64,000 nucleotides of DNA from Streptomyces albus subsp. albus (lineage in GTDB: Bacteria > Actinomycetota > Actinomycetes > Streptomycetales > Streptomycetaceae), in assembly GCF_000725885.1 (NCBI RefSeq), contig NZ_JODR01000009.1:124001-188000 (forward strand), read 5' to 3'. The notes under the pieces were generated by a model. That model saw nothing but the letters and a program-made list of their open reading frames with translations. It had not been told where the DNA came from and ran no database searches. Below are positions 34,102-41,435 of this stretch, piece after piece (the first letter of the stretch is position 1; every line of letters starts with the position of its first letter). A program made the translations under genes and the position numbers.

Positions 34102-35090
34102 CGCTGTCCGCTCCTCACGGGCGTGCGGGGCCGGTGCCACGGCTCGGGCATCCGGCCCGCCGGCTTCGCCAGACCGGGGCCTTCGGCCGCGCCGACGATC
34201 CGGGCGACCCAGACGAGCCCCGCCCACTCCAGGACGAGCCCGGTCACCAGGCAGGCGAGCCCGGCCGGGGTGTGCAGCAGGATGTGCAGAGGGTCGGCCT
34301 CCATCGCGCCGCCCAGCACCAGCCCGACAGCCGGGAGCAGGGCGAGCGCCAGTGCGGTGGAGCGTGGGCCGGCCAGTTGGGCGTCCAGCTCTTCCCGCTG
34401 TTCCCGGTGGGAGCGCAGGGAGGCGGCGACGCGCTCCAGTCCTTCGGCGAGCCCGGCTCCTCCGTCGACCGCCACCCGCCAGCAGGCGGCGGCTCCGGCG
34501 AGCCCTTCGGCGCCCGGCAGTGCGGCGGTCTGCCGCAGCGCATCGGGTACGTCGCCCCCGAACCGTGCCGCCGCGAGCACCGCCGCTCCCGCCTGGCCGA
34601 AGGACCGCGTCACCGCACGGTCGAGGGCGAGTAGTGCTCCGTCTGGCTGTCTGCCGGCCCGCAACTCGCCCGCGACAGCCGTGCACAGCTCCACTGCGGC
34701 GGCTTCCCGCCGGCGTGCCGCACGCAGCGCCTCCCGGCGCCGCAGCTTGCGGCGTACGACGGGCACGGCCACAAACCCGGCGGCCAGGGGGATCCAGGAC
34801 CGGCCCAGCAGGGCGAGCGACAGGGCGGCGGGCAGGCACCACCAGGCCCGTCCGAACCGCTCGGTGACCCGGGCTCGCACGGCTGCCGAGAACTGCCGCC
34901 ACCAGCGTGGTGGCTCGAAGCCCCGCCGTCCGGTGACCGCACCGCCCCCGGCGAGCAGCAGCCTGGCCCGTCGTGCGCCGTCCCTCCGTCCTGGCGGCAG
35001 CCAGGCCGCTGCCAAGGCGCACATCAGCACGGCGCAGGCCGCCCACACGGGGAAGGGCGGGGCGCTGTCGGGCGTGAACATCGGCGTCAT
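34098..35090 (-). CDS. Type II secretion F-domain protein (TadB-like)
   Basis: A 330-residue membrane protein. ATG 35090 overlaps the CpaF stop (ATGA), and this decides the start over longer readings. A T2SSF domain spans the centre (ELCTAVAGELRAGRQPDGALL, RVAVDGGAGLAEGLERVAASL), between hydrophobic segments at the N-terminus (WAACAVLMCALAAAWL) and near residues 100 and 260-310. It pairs with the TadC-like protein immediately downstream. Confidence 0.92.
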   Translation of the reverse strand: MTPMFTPDSAPPFPVWAACAVLMCALAAAWLPPGRRDGARRARLLLAGGGAVTGRRGFEPPRWWRQFSAAVRARVTERFGRAWWCLPAALSLALLGRSWIPLAAGFVAVPVVRRKLRRREALRAARRREAAAVELCTAVAGELRAGRQPDGALLALDRAVTRSFGQAGAAVLAAARFGGDVPDALRQTAALPGAEGLAGAAACWRVAVDGGAGLAEGLERVAASLRSHREQREELDAQLAGPRSTALALALLPAVGLVLGGAMEADPLHILLHTPAGLACLVTGLVLEWAGLVWVARIVGAAEGPGLAKPAGRMPEPWHRPRTPVRSGQR

Positions 35091-36478
35091 CCCCCGCTCC
35101 CCACCGCACCACCGGCCTGGCGCTGTTCCGGCTGTGCTCGGCAGGGGCTCCCTGTCCCGGCGGCCGGCCCGCCGGGGCTGCCGCCTGTGCCGTCCCCGTG
35201 CCCCGGTGAGCGGCTCAGGCACAAGCGGCGCAGCCGCTCCCAGCCGCGTTCACGGACGAAGCCGACCGTCGCCGCGCCGTGCTCCCGTGCGGCCCCCGGG
35301 CCGTCCCACACGGCGGCGGGCACGGTCGTCACCAGTCCGGCCGCGTCCCGCTCCAGGACGTGGATCTGGGCGATCCGCCGCCTCCCGTCGCGCCCGCGCA
35401 CCAGGTGCACGATCACATCGAGTGCCGCCGCGAGCTGGCTGTGCAGCGCCGCGCGGTCGAGTCCGGCGGTGGTACCCAGGGCCTCCAGCCGGGCCGGGAC
35501 GTCGGCGGCGGCGTTGGCGTGCACCGTGCCGCACCCGCCTTCGTGGCCGGTGTTGAGCGCGGCGAGCAGATCGGTGACTTCCGCACCTCTGACCTCGCCG
35601 ACGACGAGCCTGTCCGGTCGCATGCGCAGCGCCTGCCGCACCAGGTCGCGCAGCGCGACTCGGCCCACGCCCTCCTGGTTGGCGGGGCGTGCCTCCAGCC
35701 GTACGACGTGCGGGTGGTCGGGGCGCAGCTCGGCGGAGTCCTCGGCCAGGACGATGCGCTCGTCGTGGCCGACCAGACCGAGCAGGGTGGACAGCAAAGT
35801 GGTCTTGCCGGAGCCGGTGCCGCCACTGACGAGGAAGGAGAGACGGGCCTCCACTACGGCTCGCAGCAGCCGCTCGCCGCCGGGCGGAACCGTCCCGGCA
35901 GCCACCAGTTCGGCGAGGGAGAAGGCCCGCGGGCGTACCACGCGCAGGGACAGGCAGGTGGAACCCACCGCCACCGGGGGCAGCACGGCGTGCAGCCGGG
36001 TGCCGTCCGGGAGCCGGGCGTCGACCCAGGGGCGGGCGTCGTCGAGGCGGCGGCCGGCCGAGGTCGCCAGGCGTTGCGCGAGCCGGCGCACGGCAGCCGC
36101 GTCGCGGAAGCTGACGGCGGTGCGTTGCAGCCCGTGTCCCCGGTCGATCCACACCTGGTCCGGTGCGGTCACCAGGACGTCGGTGACCTCCGGGTCGGCG
36201 AGCAGGGGCTCCAGCGGTCCGGCGCCGACGAGCTCGGACCGCAGGGCTTCCACGACGCCGAGCACCGCACTGTCCCCCAGCAGCCGCCCTTGCGAGCGCA
36301 GCACGGCGGCGACGCGCGCCGGGGTGGGTTCGGCTCCTGTCTCGGCGAGGCTGCGGCGCACGGCGTCCAGCAGTGCCTCACCCGCGTCCGGCCCGTCGGG
36401 TGACGGGGCGGCCGGCCGCGCAAGGCGGCCCTTCCGTGTTCCGCCCGGCAGCACCGGCGCGGTCTGCTCCGGGCTCAT
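35087..36478 (-). CDS. CpaF/TadA-family secretion ATPase
   Basis: A 463-residue hexameric ATPase that drives Tad pilus assembly. ATG 36478 overlaps the stop of the upstream CpaE-like gene. Motifs: Walker A LVSGGTGSGKTTLLSTLLGL, Asp box IVLAEDSAELRPDHPHVVRL, Walker B MRPDRLVVGEVRGAE and His box GHEGGCGTVHANAA. The N-terminal 100 residues form the usual helical domain. The last 40 residues are a Gly/Pro-rich disordered tail. It is cytoplasmic and docks on TadB/TadC. Confidence 0.96.
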   Translation of the reverse strand: MSPEQTAPVLPGGTRKGRLARPAAPSPDGPDAGEALLDAVRRSLAETGAEPTPARVAAVLRSQGRLLGDSAVLGVVEALRSELVGAGPLEPLLADPEVTDVLVTAPDQVWIDRGHGLQRTAVSFRDAAAVRRLAQRLATSAGRRLDDARPWVDARLPDGTRLHAVLPPVAVGSTCLSLRVVRPRAFSLAELVAAGTVPPGGERLLRAVVEARLSFLVSGGTGSGKTTLLSTLLGLVGHDERIVLAEDSAELRPDHPHVVRLEARPANQEGVGRVALRDLVRQALRMRPDRLVVGEVRGAEVTDLLAALNTGHEGGCGTVHANAAADVPARLEALGTTAGLDRAALHSQLAAALDVIVHLVRGRDGRRRIAQIHVLERDAAGLVTTVPAAVWDGPGAAREHGAATVGFVRERGWERLRRLCLSRSPGHGDGTGGSPGGPAAGTGSPCRAQPEQRQAGGAVGSGG

Positions 36479-37632
36479 GCGGACACTCCTCCACCGCTGA
36501 GCACGTGCTCCCAGAAGCGCCCGCAGAACCGGGCCAGTGCGCCGTCCTTGGCGGAGCCGGGCGGCAGGCCCCGGTCGATGCCCTCCAGGAGGCCGCGTTC
36601 CCACGGCAGCTCACCGGCGAGCGGCAGCCCGAGCAGCCGGGCGACGTCCGCATCGTCCAGTCCGGGTTCGTACCCGCGCTCCTGCCGGGCGCCGCCGGGT
36701 GTCCGCACCACCGCGCGCAGGTCGCGGACGGCCAGTTGCAGCCGGCCAGCGACCCGGTGGGCGGCGGCGACGGCACGCAGTTCGGCGGGGACGACGGCCA
36801 GCCCCAGATCGAGCTGGACGAGTGCTTCGGCGACGGTCTCGTCCAACTGGCGTGGCAGGTCGACGACGACCACGCCGCCGCGCCGCCGGGCAGCGCCCAG
36901 CACGGCGCGCATGGCGTCCGCCGGCACCAGGGAGAAGTCGCCCCTGTCCCAGCTGAGCAGGCTCAGGTCGTGGGGGTGGGGCAGGGATTCGGCGAGGGCG
37001 TCACCGCCGACGCGGCCCCGGGACTCGGCGAAGTCCGGCCAGCGCAGCCCCTGGGTCCGCTCGGCGCCCAGCAGCACGTCCAGTCCGCCGCCGAGGGGGT
37101 CGGCGTCGATGAGCATGGTCTGCTCCCCGGCCCGGGCGGCGGTGACGGCGAGGGCGCAGGCCAGTGTGGAGGCTCCGGCGCCGCCGCGCCCGCCGATCAC
37201 GCCGACGGTGAGCGCCCTGCGGCCGACGCCTTCGACGGCGTCGGCGATCCGGCCGGTCAGCCAGCTCTCCGCGTCGGGCAGCAGGACCACGCTCTCCGCC
37301 CCGACGCGGGCGCCGCGCTCCCATACGCCCGGGTCGTCCCAGTCCCGCCCCACGAGGAGCACTCCTGGGCGGCGTGGCACCACCGGGTCCGTCTGGGGGA
37401 CGCCCGGCGCGGGTGCGGCGCCGAAGCCGGTCGCGGTGGCGCAGTCGTCGCCGACCAGGACGAGGGGTGCGCGCTCCCATGCGGCGGCGCCGCTCCATGC
37501 CGCCCAGCCCGCCGCCCGCGCGGGGCCGCCGTGCGCGACCTGGGGTTCGGCGGCCCCGGCGGCTGCGCACAGTCGCAGTAGGTCATCGAGGAGGGCGTCG
37601 TCCTCGGTGACAATCAGAATGTTTTCGGCCAT
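36475..37632 (-). CDS. ssd: CpaE/TadZ-like septum-site-determining protein Ssd
   Basis: A 385-residue MinD-superfamily protein, first gene of the Tad operon. The N-terminus (MAENILIVTEDDALLDDLLR) is receiver-like. The ATPase half has a deviant Walker A with Ala and Ser where Lys and Thr are usual (VIGGRGGAGASTLACALAV), then LIDADPLGGGLDVLLG and VVVDLPRQLDE. Members position Tad pili, and mycobacterial Ssd affects septation. GGAGG lies upstream of ATG 37632. Three DnaA-box-like sites and a 6C RNA lie in the upstream gap, on the same strand. Confidence 0.92.
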   Translation of the reverse strand: MAENILIVTEDDALLDDLLRLCAAAGAAEPQVAHGGPARAAGWAAWSGAAAWERAPLVLVGDDCATATGFGAAPAPGVPQTDPVVPRRPGVLLVGRDWDDPGVWERGARVGAESVVLLPDAESWLTGRIADAVEGVGRRALTVGVIGGRGGAGASTLACALAVTAARAGEQTMLIDADPLGGGLDVLLGAERTQGLRWPDFAESRGRVGGDALAESLPHPHDLSLLSWDRGDFSLVPADAMRAVLGAARRRGGVVVVDLPRQLDETVAEALVQLDLGLAVVPAELRAVAAAHRVAGRLQLAVRDLRAVVRTPGGARQERGYEPGLDDADVARLLGLPLAGELPWERGLLEGIDRGLPPGSAKDGALARFCGRFWEHVLSGGGVSA

Positions 37633-37720
37633 GCTCCGGGCCTCCCCGTCCGTTGGGCACTCGCGTCCGCAAACGGTGCGGACGCCGACGGGATTCACGG
37701 TGCAGCGAACCGGAAAAACT

Positions 37721-37767
37721 TGTGGATCATGGTCGAAAACTGTGGACAACCATGACGCTGTGAATAA
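37721..37767 (-). promoter_or_regulatory. Cluster of three DnaA-box-like sites upstream of ssd
   Basis: On the minus strand there are TGATCCACA (37729-37721), TTGTCCACA (37749-37741) and TTATTCACA (37767-37759). Each is one mismatch from TTATCCACA, all face the same way, and their starts are 20 and 18 bp apart. TTGTCCACA is the form favoured by Streptomyces DnaA. They lie 89-135 bp upstream of the ssd start. DnaA binding is inferred. Confidence 0.55.
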
Positions 37768-37894
37768 CTCGCTCACCCAAACCGGTGACTGCCGGAGAGC
37801 AGCGTAACGATTACACTCGGTTACAGCTCGGAGGAATCAGGGAGTCCGGTATCTGAAGATCGAATAGCCGGGCCGGGGATGGCGACGTCACCCG

Positions 37895-37985
37895 GAAATA
37901 CCCCCGGACATGCGACGACCCCCGCCGGGGGGGAGAGCGGGGGTCGTCTCCACGGCCGACTCGGGGGGGGGAGGAGTCGGGCCGG
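37895..37985 (-). ncRNA. 6C small RNA
   Basis: Read on the minus strand there are two adjacent hairpins whose loops carry long C runs. The first is CCGACTC-loop-GAGTCGG (37980-37956) with eight C in the loop. The second is GACGACCCCCGC-loop-GCGGGGGTCGTC (37948-37914), a 12-bp stem with seven C in the loop. Two stem-loops with six or more unpaired C are the definition of the actinobacterial 6C RNA. The position between ssd and the HAD-phosphatase gene matches its M. tuberculosis homologue B11. Ends are approximate. It probably acts by C-loop pairing with G-rich mRNA sites. Confidence 0.8.
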
Positions 37986-38083
37986 GTTAGCACGGTCGCG
38001 AACGATCCGTGACTTCCATGGTGTACCCGAGAGCCTTCTCAGGCAAACCCACGCGCCACAGCTTACGCCGAATGGTGGGCGCC

Positions 38084-38089
38084 TATGCT
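38084..38089 (+). promoter_or_regulatory. -10 box TATGCT of leaderless HAD-phosphatase transcript
   Basis: TATGCT ends 7 nt before GTG 38097. This supports that start over ATG 38085, which would overlap the box, and over ATG 38112. Confidence 0.5.
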
Positions 38090-38096
38090 CAGTGGC

Positions 38097-38939
38097 GTGG
38101 AAAATCTCGCGATGCCCCGCACAGCCGCCTTCTTCGATCTGGACAAGACGGTCATTGCGAAGTCGAGCACGCTGACCTTCGGCAAGTCCTTCTATCAAGG
38201 TGGCCTGATCAATCGCCGCGCAGTGCTGCGGACCGCCTACGCGCAGTTCGTATATCTCCTCGGCGGCGCCGATCACGACCAGATGGAGCGCATGCGGGAG
38301 TACCTCTCGGGGCTCGCCCGCGGCTGGGACGTCGAACAGGTCAGGGAGATCGTCGCCGAGACCATCCACGACCTCATCGACCCCATCATCTACGACGAGG
38401 CGGCGTCCCTCATCGAGAAGCACCACCTGGCCGGCCGGGACGTGGTCATCGTCTCGACCTCGGGCGCCGAGGTCGTCGAACCGATCGGCAGGATGATCGG
38501 CGCCGACCGGGTGGTGGCCACCCGGATGGTGGTCGAGGACGGCCGTTTCACCGGTGAGATCGAGTACTACGCCTACGGCCCGACCAAGGCGGAGGCCATC
38601 CGTCAGCTGGCGGAGTCCGAGGGGTACGACCTGGCGCGCTGCTACGCCTACAGCGACTCGGCCACCGACCTGCCCATGCTGGAGGCGGTCGGTCACCCGC
38701 ACGCGGTCAACCCGGACCGCGCACTGCGCAAGGAAGCCCTCGCGCGGGACTGGCCCGTACTGACGTTCTCCCGTCCCGTCCGCCTCAAGCAGCGCATCCC
38801 CTCGCTGTCCATGCCGTCACGGCCCGCCCTGGCGCTGACGGCGGTCGCGGTGGGGGCGGCAGCGGCGACGGCGGGCCTCGTCTGGTTCAACAACCGCCGC
38901 CGTTCGGCCGTGCAGCCGCCCCGCTACCGCTTCTTCTGA
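38097..38939 (+). CDS. HAD-superfamily (subclass IB, SerB-like) phosphatase
   Basis: A 280-residue phosphatase with C-terminal membrane anchor. Motif I is FFDLDKTVIAKSS (nucleophile Asp and general acid Asp), motif II the Ser/Thr of VVIVSTSGAE, then the Lys of YGPTKAEAI and motif III YSDSATDLPML. The cap domain is helical (MERMREYLSGLARGWDVEQV). Near the C-terminus ALALTAVAVGAAAATAGLVWF is a single span with a basic tail facing the cytoplasm. It corresponds to the HAD protein next to ssd in other actinobacteria. The substrate is unknown. It is divergent from the 6C RNA and ssd. Confidence 0.93.
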   Translation: MENLAMPRTAAFFDLDKTVIAKSSTLTFGKSFYQGGLINRRAVLRTAYAQFVYLLGGADHDQMERMREYLSGLARGWDVEQVREIVAETIHDLIDPIIYDEAASLIEKHHLAGRDVVIVSTSGAEVVEPIGRMIGADRVVATRMVVEDGRFTGEIEYYAYGPTKAEAIRQLAESEGYDLARCYAYSDSATDLPMLEAVGHPHAVNPDRALRKEALARDWPVLTFSRPVRLKQRIPSLSMPSRPALALTAVAVGAAAATAGLVWFNNRRRSAVQPPRYRFF

Positions 38940-39010
38940 ACCTGCCGGGCGATCCGGGCCCGGACATCCCCGACGGGCCCCGACTCCCTTTCCTCGTGCG
39001 CCCGTTTCAT
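38924..39010 (-). CDS. Possible 28-residue basic small ORF antisense to the HAD gene end
   Basis: ATG 39010 opens a 28-codon frame, MKRAHEERESGPVGD followed by a basic end (QVQKKR), whose stop overlaps the 3' end of the HAD gene on the other strand. Third positions are mostly G or C. A promoter-like pair, TTACCG at 39056-39051 and TATCGT at 39034-39029 with a 16-bp spacer, precedes it. No ribosome-binding site is visible. The rest of the gap 38940-39343 holds only the terminator at 39291. Confidence 0.3.
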   Translation of the reverse strand: MKRAHEERESGPVGDVRARIARQVQKKR

Positions 39011-39290
39011 CCCATACGCGCCTAATTGACGATAAAAGTAAAACTTGCCCCGGTAAGGGTTCCATCGGGCGGCCCGCAGGGGTACAAAGGAGTCGACGGC
39101 CCGCGAGACCGGCGGCATCCGAGAGGATCCCGTTCACGCAAGGCCCCACGGACCGGATGCATGAAAATCGGGCACCCACGCGACGCCGAGCCCGCGATGC
39201 GGCAGGTCCCACCAGGGAAGGGCACAACGACCCCCCTGATGTCCGGACACACGAAGGACGCGCGCACTGGTAACCCGGTGGACATGCCAG

Positions 39291-39322
39291 CGGTGGCCCC
39301 GCCCGTAGCGGCGGGGCCACCG
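39291..39322. terminator. Bidirectional hairpin terminator
   Basis: CGGTGGCCCCGCC and GGCGGGGCCACCG form a 13-bp perfect stem with a 6-nt loop, 21 bp past the stop of the Fic-like gene and 350 bp past the HAD gene. Confidence 0.7.
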
Positions 39323-39343
39323 CATTGCCGTCGGCAGGACCCG

Positions 39344-40207
39344 TCAGGCGGCGCCGCGCTGCAGGGCCTCACAGACGGCCGTGCTCTCCCGGGCCCCGAG
39401 CTCCACCGCGCGTCCGCAATGCGCGATCCAGCGGCTCATCCCCTCCGGCGTGCCGGAGGCGTAGTCCGCCAGGGCGGTCGTATAGCTCTCGCGGCCCAGC
39501 TCGGCGTAGCCGACCTCGGCCGGGCAGATGGCCTTCGGGTCGAGACCGCTGCCGACCAGGACGATGCGCTCGGCGGCCCGTGCGACCGGACCGTTGTACG
39601 AGCCGAAGGGACGCAGCACCTGGAGCTCGCCGTGCACCACCGCGGCCGTGACCAGCGCGGGTGCGGCACTGTCGGCGGTGAGGAGCTGGGCCAGACCGTC
39701 GAGCCGGGCGGCGACCTCGTCGGCGCCCGGCAGCTCCACGCCCAGTTCGGGCCCGGCGACGGGTTCCCCGGGGCGGCGGGGGCGGCCGACGGTCTCGTCG
39801 GGGGCCGACCCGGAGGCGGCCACCAGGTGCAGCCGGGCGAGCACACGCAGCGGTGACTGCTTCCAGATGTCGAGCAGCTGCCCGGACTCCGCCGTCACCC
39901 GCAGGGCCGCGCCGACCGTACGGGCCTCGGTCTCGCTGCCGAAGTCGCTGCGGCGGCGGACCTCCTCCAGGGCCCAGTCGGCGCCGTCCACCGCGGCGGA
40001 GGCGCGGGCCCCCCGCAAGGCGGCCTCGGCGCTCACCTCGCTGCTGCGGCGGCGCATGATCCGGTGCCCGTAGACGCGGTCCACCGAGGTGCGCACGGAC
40101 TCCACGGCTTCCGGGACGCCCGGCAGCGCGGCGAGAGGGGCGAGCGGGTCGGCTGTCGGGGCCCCGGGCGCCGCGGCGCGGCCGTTGGAGCCTGCGGTGC
40201 TACTCAT
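39344..40207 (-). CDS. Fic-like protein with degenerate active-site motif
   Basis: A 287-residue protein from ATG 40207. Residues about 70-270 are helical and contain LQVLRPFGSYNGPVARAAE, which aligns with the Fic signature H-P-F-x-x-G-N-G-R. Here the catalytic His is Arg and the Gly-Asn-Gly-Arg loop has become Tyr-Asn-Gly-Pro. An adenylyltransferase lacking the His should be inactive, so it may be a pseudoenzyme or a different activity on the Fic fold. Actinobacterial homologues are often labelled oxidoreductase, for which I see no support. It is divergent from the CooC-like ATPase, both apparently leaderless. Confidence 0.78.
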   Translation of the reverse strand: MSSTAGSNGRAAAPGAPTADPLAPLAALPGVPEAVESVRTSVDRVYGHRIMRRRSSEVSAEAALRGARASAAVDGADWALEEVRRRSDFGSETEARTVGAALRVTAESGQLLDIWKQSPLRVLARLHLVAASGSAPDETVGRPRRPGEPVAGPELGVELPGADEVAARLDGLAQLLTADSAAPALVTAAVVHGELQVLRPFGSYNGPVARAAERIVLVGSGLDPKAICPAEVGYAELGRESYTTALADYASGTPEGMSRWIAHCGRAVELGARESTAVCEALQRGAA

Positions 40208-40214
40208 GCGTAAG

Positions 40215-40306
40215 ACCCTACGCACCCGGCCGGGCGGCCCAACCCCACGATCGAGTGGTCTTCTTCACTCACATCGGCCGTTCCGGCCCGGACCGCGGCT
40301 TACGCT
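40215..40306. promoter_or_regulatory. Divergent leaderless promoters: TAGGGT (-) and TACGCT (+)
   Basis: On the minus strand TAGGGT (40220-40215) ends 7 nt before ATG 40207. On the plus strand TACGCT (40301-40306) ends 7 nt before ATG 40314. Both genes lack ribosome-binding sites. Confidence 0.5.
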
Positions 40307-40313
40307 GTTGAAC

Positions 40314-41327
40314 ATGAAGATCGCTTTCGTAGGGAAGGGCGGCAGCGGCAAGACGACGCTGTCCTCCTTGTTCATCCGCCACCTCGCCGACCGCCGGCTC
40401 CCCGTGGTGGCCGTCGACGCCGACATCAACCAGCACCTGGGTGCCGCGCTGGGACTGGACGACGAGGAGGCCGCCGCGCTGCCCGCGATGGGGGCCCACC
40501 TGCCGCTCATCAAGGAGTACCTGCGCGGCAGCAATCCGCGGATCGCCTCCGTCGACACGATGATCAAGACGACGCCGCCCGGCGAAGGCTCCCGGCTGCT
40601 GCGGCTCCAGGAGGACAACCCGGTATACGACGCCTGTGCGCGCACGGTCACCCTCGACGGCAACGCCATCCGTCTGCTGGCCACCGGGCCGTTCACCGAG
40701 TCGGACCTGGGCGTGGCGTGCTACCACTCCAAGACCGGCGCCGTTGAACTGTGCCTGAACCATCTGGTGGACGGGCGCGAGGAGTTCATGGTCGTCGACA
40801 TGACGGCCGGCAGCGACTCCTTCGCCTCCGGGATGTTCACCCGGTTCGACATGACGTTCCTGGTGGCCGAACCGACCCGCAAGGGTGTCTCCGTCTACCG
40901 GCAGTACAAGGAGTACGCCCGGGACTTCGGGGTGTCCCTCAAAGTGGTGGGAAACAAGGTGCAGAGCGAGGACGATCTCGACTTCCTGCGCGACGAGGTG
41001 GGCGACGATCTGCTGGTGACCGTGGGCCACTCCGACTGGGTGCGCGCCATGGAGAAGGGCAGGGCGCGCCCCTTCGCGGAACTGGAGGAGCCCAACTCCC
41101 GCGCGCTGCGCACACTCCACGAGGCCGCCGACGCCGCGTACGAGCAGCGGGACTGGGAGCGCTACACCCGCCAGATGGTGCACTTCCACCTGCGGAACGC
41201 CGAGAGCTGGGCGAACGCCAGGACCGGGGCGGACCTCGCCGCCCAGGTGGACCCCTCCTTCGTGCTGAGCGAGGACCTTCAGGCGGGCGTGCCGCAGCCG
41301 GCCCGGCCGACGCCTCAGCCCGCCTGA
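40314..41327 (+). CDS. CooC/MinD-type ATP-binding protein
   Basis: A 337-residue P-loop ATPase. The deviant Walker A is MKIAFVGKGGSGKTTLSSLF with the signature Lys. VVAVDADINQHLG is the Walker A-prime region and FMVVDMTAGSDSFASG the switch/Walker B region. The fold is that of CooC1, a carbon-monoxide-dehydrogenase nickel-insertion ATPase, but no nickel enzyme is nearby and a partner cannot be named. The C-terminal 80 residues (YEQRDWERYTRQMVHFHLRN) are family-specific. It sits alone between a divergent Fic-like gene and a terminator. Confidence 0.88.
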   Translation: MKIAFVGKGGSGKTTLSSLFIRHLADRRLPVVAVDADINQHLGAALGLDDEEAAALPAMGAHLPLIKEYLRGSNPRIASVDTMIKTTPPGEGSRLLRLQEDNPVYDACARTVTLDGNAIRLLATGPFTESDLGVACYHSKTGAVELCLNHLVDGREEFMVVDMTAGSDSFASGMFTRFDMTFLVAEPTRKGVSVYRQYKEYARDFGVSLKVVGNKVQSEDDLDFLRDEVGDDLLVTVGHSDWVRAMEKGRARPFAELEEPNSRALRTLHEAADAAYEQRDWERYTRQMVHFHLRNAESWANARTGADLAAQVDPSFVLSEDLQAGVPQPARPTPQPA

Positions 41328-41349
41328 GCAGCCGCACGGCCGCACATCT

Positions 41350-41383
41350 GGACGCCCCGCCGGGAGGGCCCGGCGGGGCGTCC
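41350..41383. terminator. Bidirectional terminator
   Basis: GGACGCCCCGCCGGG pairs over 15 bp with CCCGGCGGGGCGTCC around an AGGG loop, between two convergent genes. Confidence 0.8.
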
Positions 41384-41435
41384 GCTCACAGGTGCGGGCC
41401 CGGCAGGGGGCGACCTTCCGTCTTCCGCCCCTCCG

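Noticed and set aside
37914..37980. First read as two ordinary terminators
   Set aside because: Both flanking genes point away from this spot, and the C-rich loops on the minus strand fit 6C RNA better.
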